The translations under genes and the position numbers were made by a program. Positions 62,429-64,000 of a stretch of 64,000 nucleotides of DNA are shown piece after piece. The notes under the pieces are model-generated. The model made no database searches and was not told the origin of the DNA. It worked only from the letters and a program-made list of their open reading frames with translations. The DNA comes from Granulosicoccus sp036478595. GTDB lineage: Bacteria; Pseudomonadota; Gammaproteobacteria; Granulosicoccales; Granulosicoccaceae. Where the stretch lies: positions 3,457 through 67,456 of the forward strand of contig JAZGEF010000055.1 of the NCBI GenBank assembly GCA_036478595.1. Direction: 5' to 3'. Within the stretch, counting starts at the first letter, position 1. Each line of letters opens with the position of its first letter.

Positions 62429-63148
62429 ATGAAAGTCAAAGGCGGTAAAGCAATTTATGGGGCTTCAGTAGGTATCTTGATGCTTGATGCACAGTTTCCG
62501 CGCATCGTCGGTGATATGGGTAACGCTCTAACTTGGTCATTCCCCGTTCACTACAAAATAGTGCGCGGTGCATCGCCAAAAAAAGTGGTTACCGAAGGCG
62601 CTAAGGGCACGCTTCCATTATTCATTGATGCAGCCAACGAGCTTATTGCGGATGGTGTTGATGGCATTACAACTAATTGCGGATTTTTGGCATTGTTCCA
62701 AGACGAGTTGACAGAGGCTTTGCCGGTGCCGGTTGCAACATCATCTTTGATGCAAGTGGATATGGTGAATCGCCTGTTAGCGCGTGATAAGAGAGCAGGC
62801 ATTCTGACAATTTCAGCCAGCAGTTTAACCGAGCAGCACTTGGGAAAAGCCTGCGTACCTGCCGGTACTCCAATCGGCACCACCGAAGGCGGCAAAGAAT
62901 TCACACGTGTCATCTTAGGCAACGAACTTGAATTAGATATTGATCTTGCTCGAGAAGACAACGTAGCAGCCGCGCTTGCGTTGCAAAAAGCCAACAACGA
63001 TCTCGGTGCAATAGTATTGGAATGCACCAACATGATTCCGTATGCAGCCGATATTCGATCTGCTACAGGCTTACCCGTTTTCACTATCGGGAGTTTTGTC
63101 CGCTGGTTTCAATCTGGTTTACAACCAGAGCGTTACCAACAGCAGTAA
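62429..63148 (+). CDS. Asp/Glu/hydantoin racemase-family protein
   Basis: A 239-residue protein of the aspartate/glutamate racemase superfamily with both catalytic cysteines: C84 in TTNCGF and C199 in LECTNM. The family also includes maleate isomerases and arylmalonate decarboxylases. Its place opposite the ThDP and enolase-superfamily genes suggests a role in one pathway for a chiral carboxylate or amino-acid-like compound. Confidence 0.85.
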   Translation: MKVKGGKAIYGASVGILMLDAQFPRIVGDMGNALTWSFPVHYKIVRGASPKKVVTEGAKGTLPLFIDAANELIADGVDGITTNCGFLALFQDELTEALPVPVATSSLMQVDMVNRLLARDKRAGILTISASSLTEQHLGKACVPAGTPIGTTEGGKEFTRVILGNELELDIDLAREDNVAAALALQKANNDLGAIVLECTNMIPYAADIRSATGLPVFTIGSFVRWFQSGLQPERYQQQ

Positions 63149-63295
63149 GCAATAACAAGCCGATCAGAACAACGCAGTACGGTCTCGTTTTGAGGAGCGA
63201 TTTTTTCGTACATAGCAATTCCATTTGGAACACGACGACCCGGTCAGCGCTGCAAAGATGATTCTCAATGTTGCGTAGAAGGCGCTGACGCGCGC

Positions 63296-63871
63296 CTATT
63301 CAACACTATTTTTTAACTTTACTAATGTTGGTAGATCTACATCCCCATTCGATACAAGCCCCTCTTGAACCTGAAAATTCTTAAGCGCTTGACGAGACTG
63401 TTTAGTCCAACCACCGTTAGCTGAACCGCTGTCAAACCCGAGAGAATCCAGATAAAGTTGAATCCGCTGATTAGTGACGGCATCAATTCGCTTTAAGGTT
63501 GCATCGTTTAACTTACCGGTGGGCTCAATTTCGTTGGCAATTTGAAAGCTTAAAACTGTAGAACGTTGAAGCGCATTACCACTGCTTTAGTCTACCTTTG
63601 ACTGATACCCTAAAAAGTAGAGAGATTTAGCGGCCATAAATTTACGGTTACGGCTAGCACGCTTAGGGGTTTTATTTTTTGTCGTTTTAACTGCTTTTGG
63701 AACAACTGCCGCCGCTACTTTCATCTTTGGTATTTCAGCAGTAATAGCATCTTGCGACACATTGGTAACACCCTCAGTTTCCAAAGGCTGACTTTGTGTC
63801 CTGAGGGGTTCGGCAGTATCTGCAATTGATCGATAAGATGCTGGTTGAATAACTATATTGGAATCACCCAA
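63296..63871 (-). pseudogene. peptidoglycan-binding-domain protein interrupted by an in-frame stop
   Basis: Two parts in the same frame are separated by a TAA at 63587-63589. The first (95 codons, TTG at 63869) is polar and Lys-rich (KTTKNKTPKRASRNRK). The second (96 codons) ends in a PG_binding_1-like repeat (QRIQLYLDSLGFDSGSANGG, SRQALKNFQVQEG). No ribosome site for the second part is visible. The 5' end abuts an IS3-type element, which may have removed the true N-terminus. Confidence 0.55.
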
Positions 63872-63887
63872 ATTGTTCTGGTCTAAT

Positions 63888-64000
63888 TGAACCGGACACT
63901 TTAATAAGAGACAATTACCGTCAACTATTAGGGTGTCATTATGAGCGAGAAACGAACCAACAAGCCATATCCGGCAGAGTTTAAAGAAGAAGCCGTTGCG
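63888..64000 (+). mobile_element. left end of an IS3-family insertion sequence (window edge)
   Basis: The probable element start is the TG at 63888 (TGAACCGGACAC, like terminal repeats of IS3-type elements), 53 bp before the transposase start. The right end lies outside the window, so the boundary is an inference. Confidence 0.6.
63941..64000 (+). CDS. IS3-family transposase OrfA, N-terminal part
   Basis: Twenty codons are visible from ATG 63941. PAEFKEEAVA is the classical start of the HTH_8/transposase_8 domain (usual form PEFKxEAV) in OrfA of IS3-group elements. The rest, and OrfB, lie beyond the window. Confidence 0.75.
   Translation, partial: MSEKRTNKPYPAEFKEEAVA

Noticed and set aside
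1..64000. tRNA or rRNA genes, CRISPR arrays, prophage modules
   Set aside because: No cloverleaf with CCA end, no rRNA sequence, no spaced direct-repeat array and no phage structural gene was seen.

Overview
The window looks like a chromosome segment of a free-living, probably marine, gammaproteobacterium. This rests on an enterobacterial-type NtrB/NtrC pair, two-subunit glycyl-tRNA synthetase, TcdA, TrmB, MetA, class 2 PyrD, GmhB and a YpfJ-type peptidase, together with many uptake systems for dilute small organics (a TRAP transporter and a glycerol ABC transporter). I cannot name the genus from sequence alone.

Layout. 1-9041 is mostly housekeeping: tcdA (cut by the window edge), a GIY-YIG protein, an RRM protein, trmB, an SLC13-type permease, metA with its ATPase neighbour, a zinc peptidase, a TatD-type hydrolase, an acyltransferase and gmhB. 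9060-19355 holds glyS-glyQ, glnA behind two NtrC-type sites, a GST/ArsP/ArsR insert, and ntrB-ntrC. 19360-34098 holds a GNAT protein, a lone pilin-like protein, asnS, holA, pyrD-DHH phosphoesterase, a lipoprotein, a divergent deacetylase/acetyltransferase pair, an alpha/beta hydrolase and a SWIM-SNF2 helicase. 34447-42044 is rich in envelope and exported proteins (DUF4398/OmpA pair, CBM9-like lipoprotein, EndoU nuclease, DUF2341 protein) plus a core-type methionine synthase. 42207-46873 is a run of small accessory genes with REP-like palindromes. 46964-56385 is a complete GlpR-GlpSTPQUV-GlpD glycerol/glycerol-3-phosphate locus. 56435-63148 is a TRAP transporter with an enolase-superfamily enzyme, a ThDP enzyme and an Asp/Glu-racemase-family enzyme. 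The right edge carries a broken peptidoglycan-binding gene next to the start of an IS3-type element.

Main observations. (1) The nitrogen regulator NtrC is otherwise canonical but its sigma54-contact loop GAFTGA reads AAFTHD. The glnA upstream region has two good NtrC sites 31 bp apart but no -24/-12 element between them and the gene, so NtrC may work with the housekeeping RNA polymerase here, as known for Rhodobacter capsulatus NtrC. (2) The glycerol locus is bracketed by a 5' remnant of a second glpS and a 3' remnant of a second glpV, in the order and strand expected if a homologous cassette replaced an older operon and left scars at both ends. (3) GlpR-type operators (a 12-bp inverted repeat and three CGAAA repeats at 11-bp period) lie in front of glpR and glpS. 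(4) Two matching 16-bp operators explain ArsR control of arsR and arsP. (5) A stand-alone, membrane-anchored EndoU nuclease has no recognisable immunity partner. (6) An uncharacterised catabolic cluster sits at 56.4-63.1 kb.
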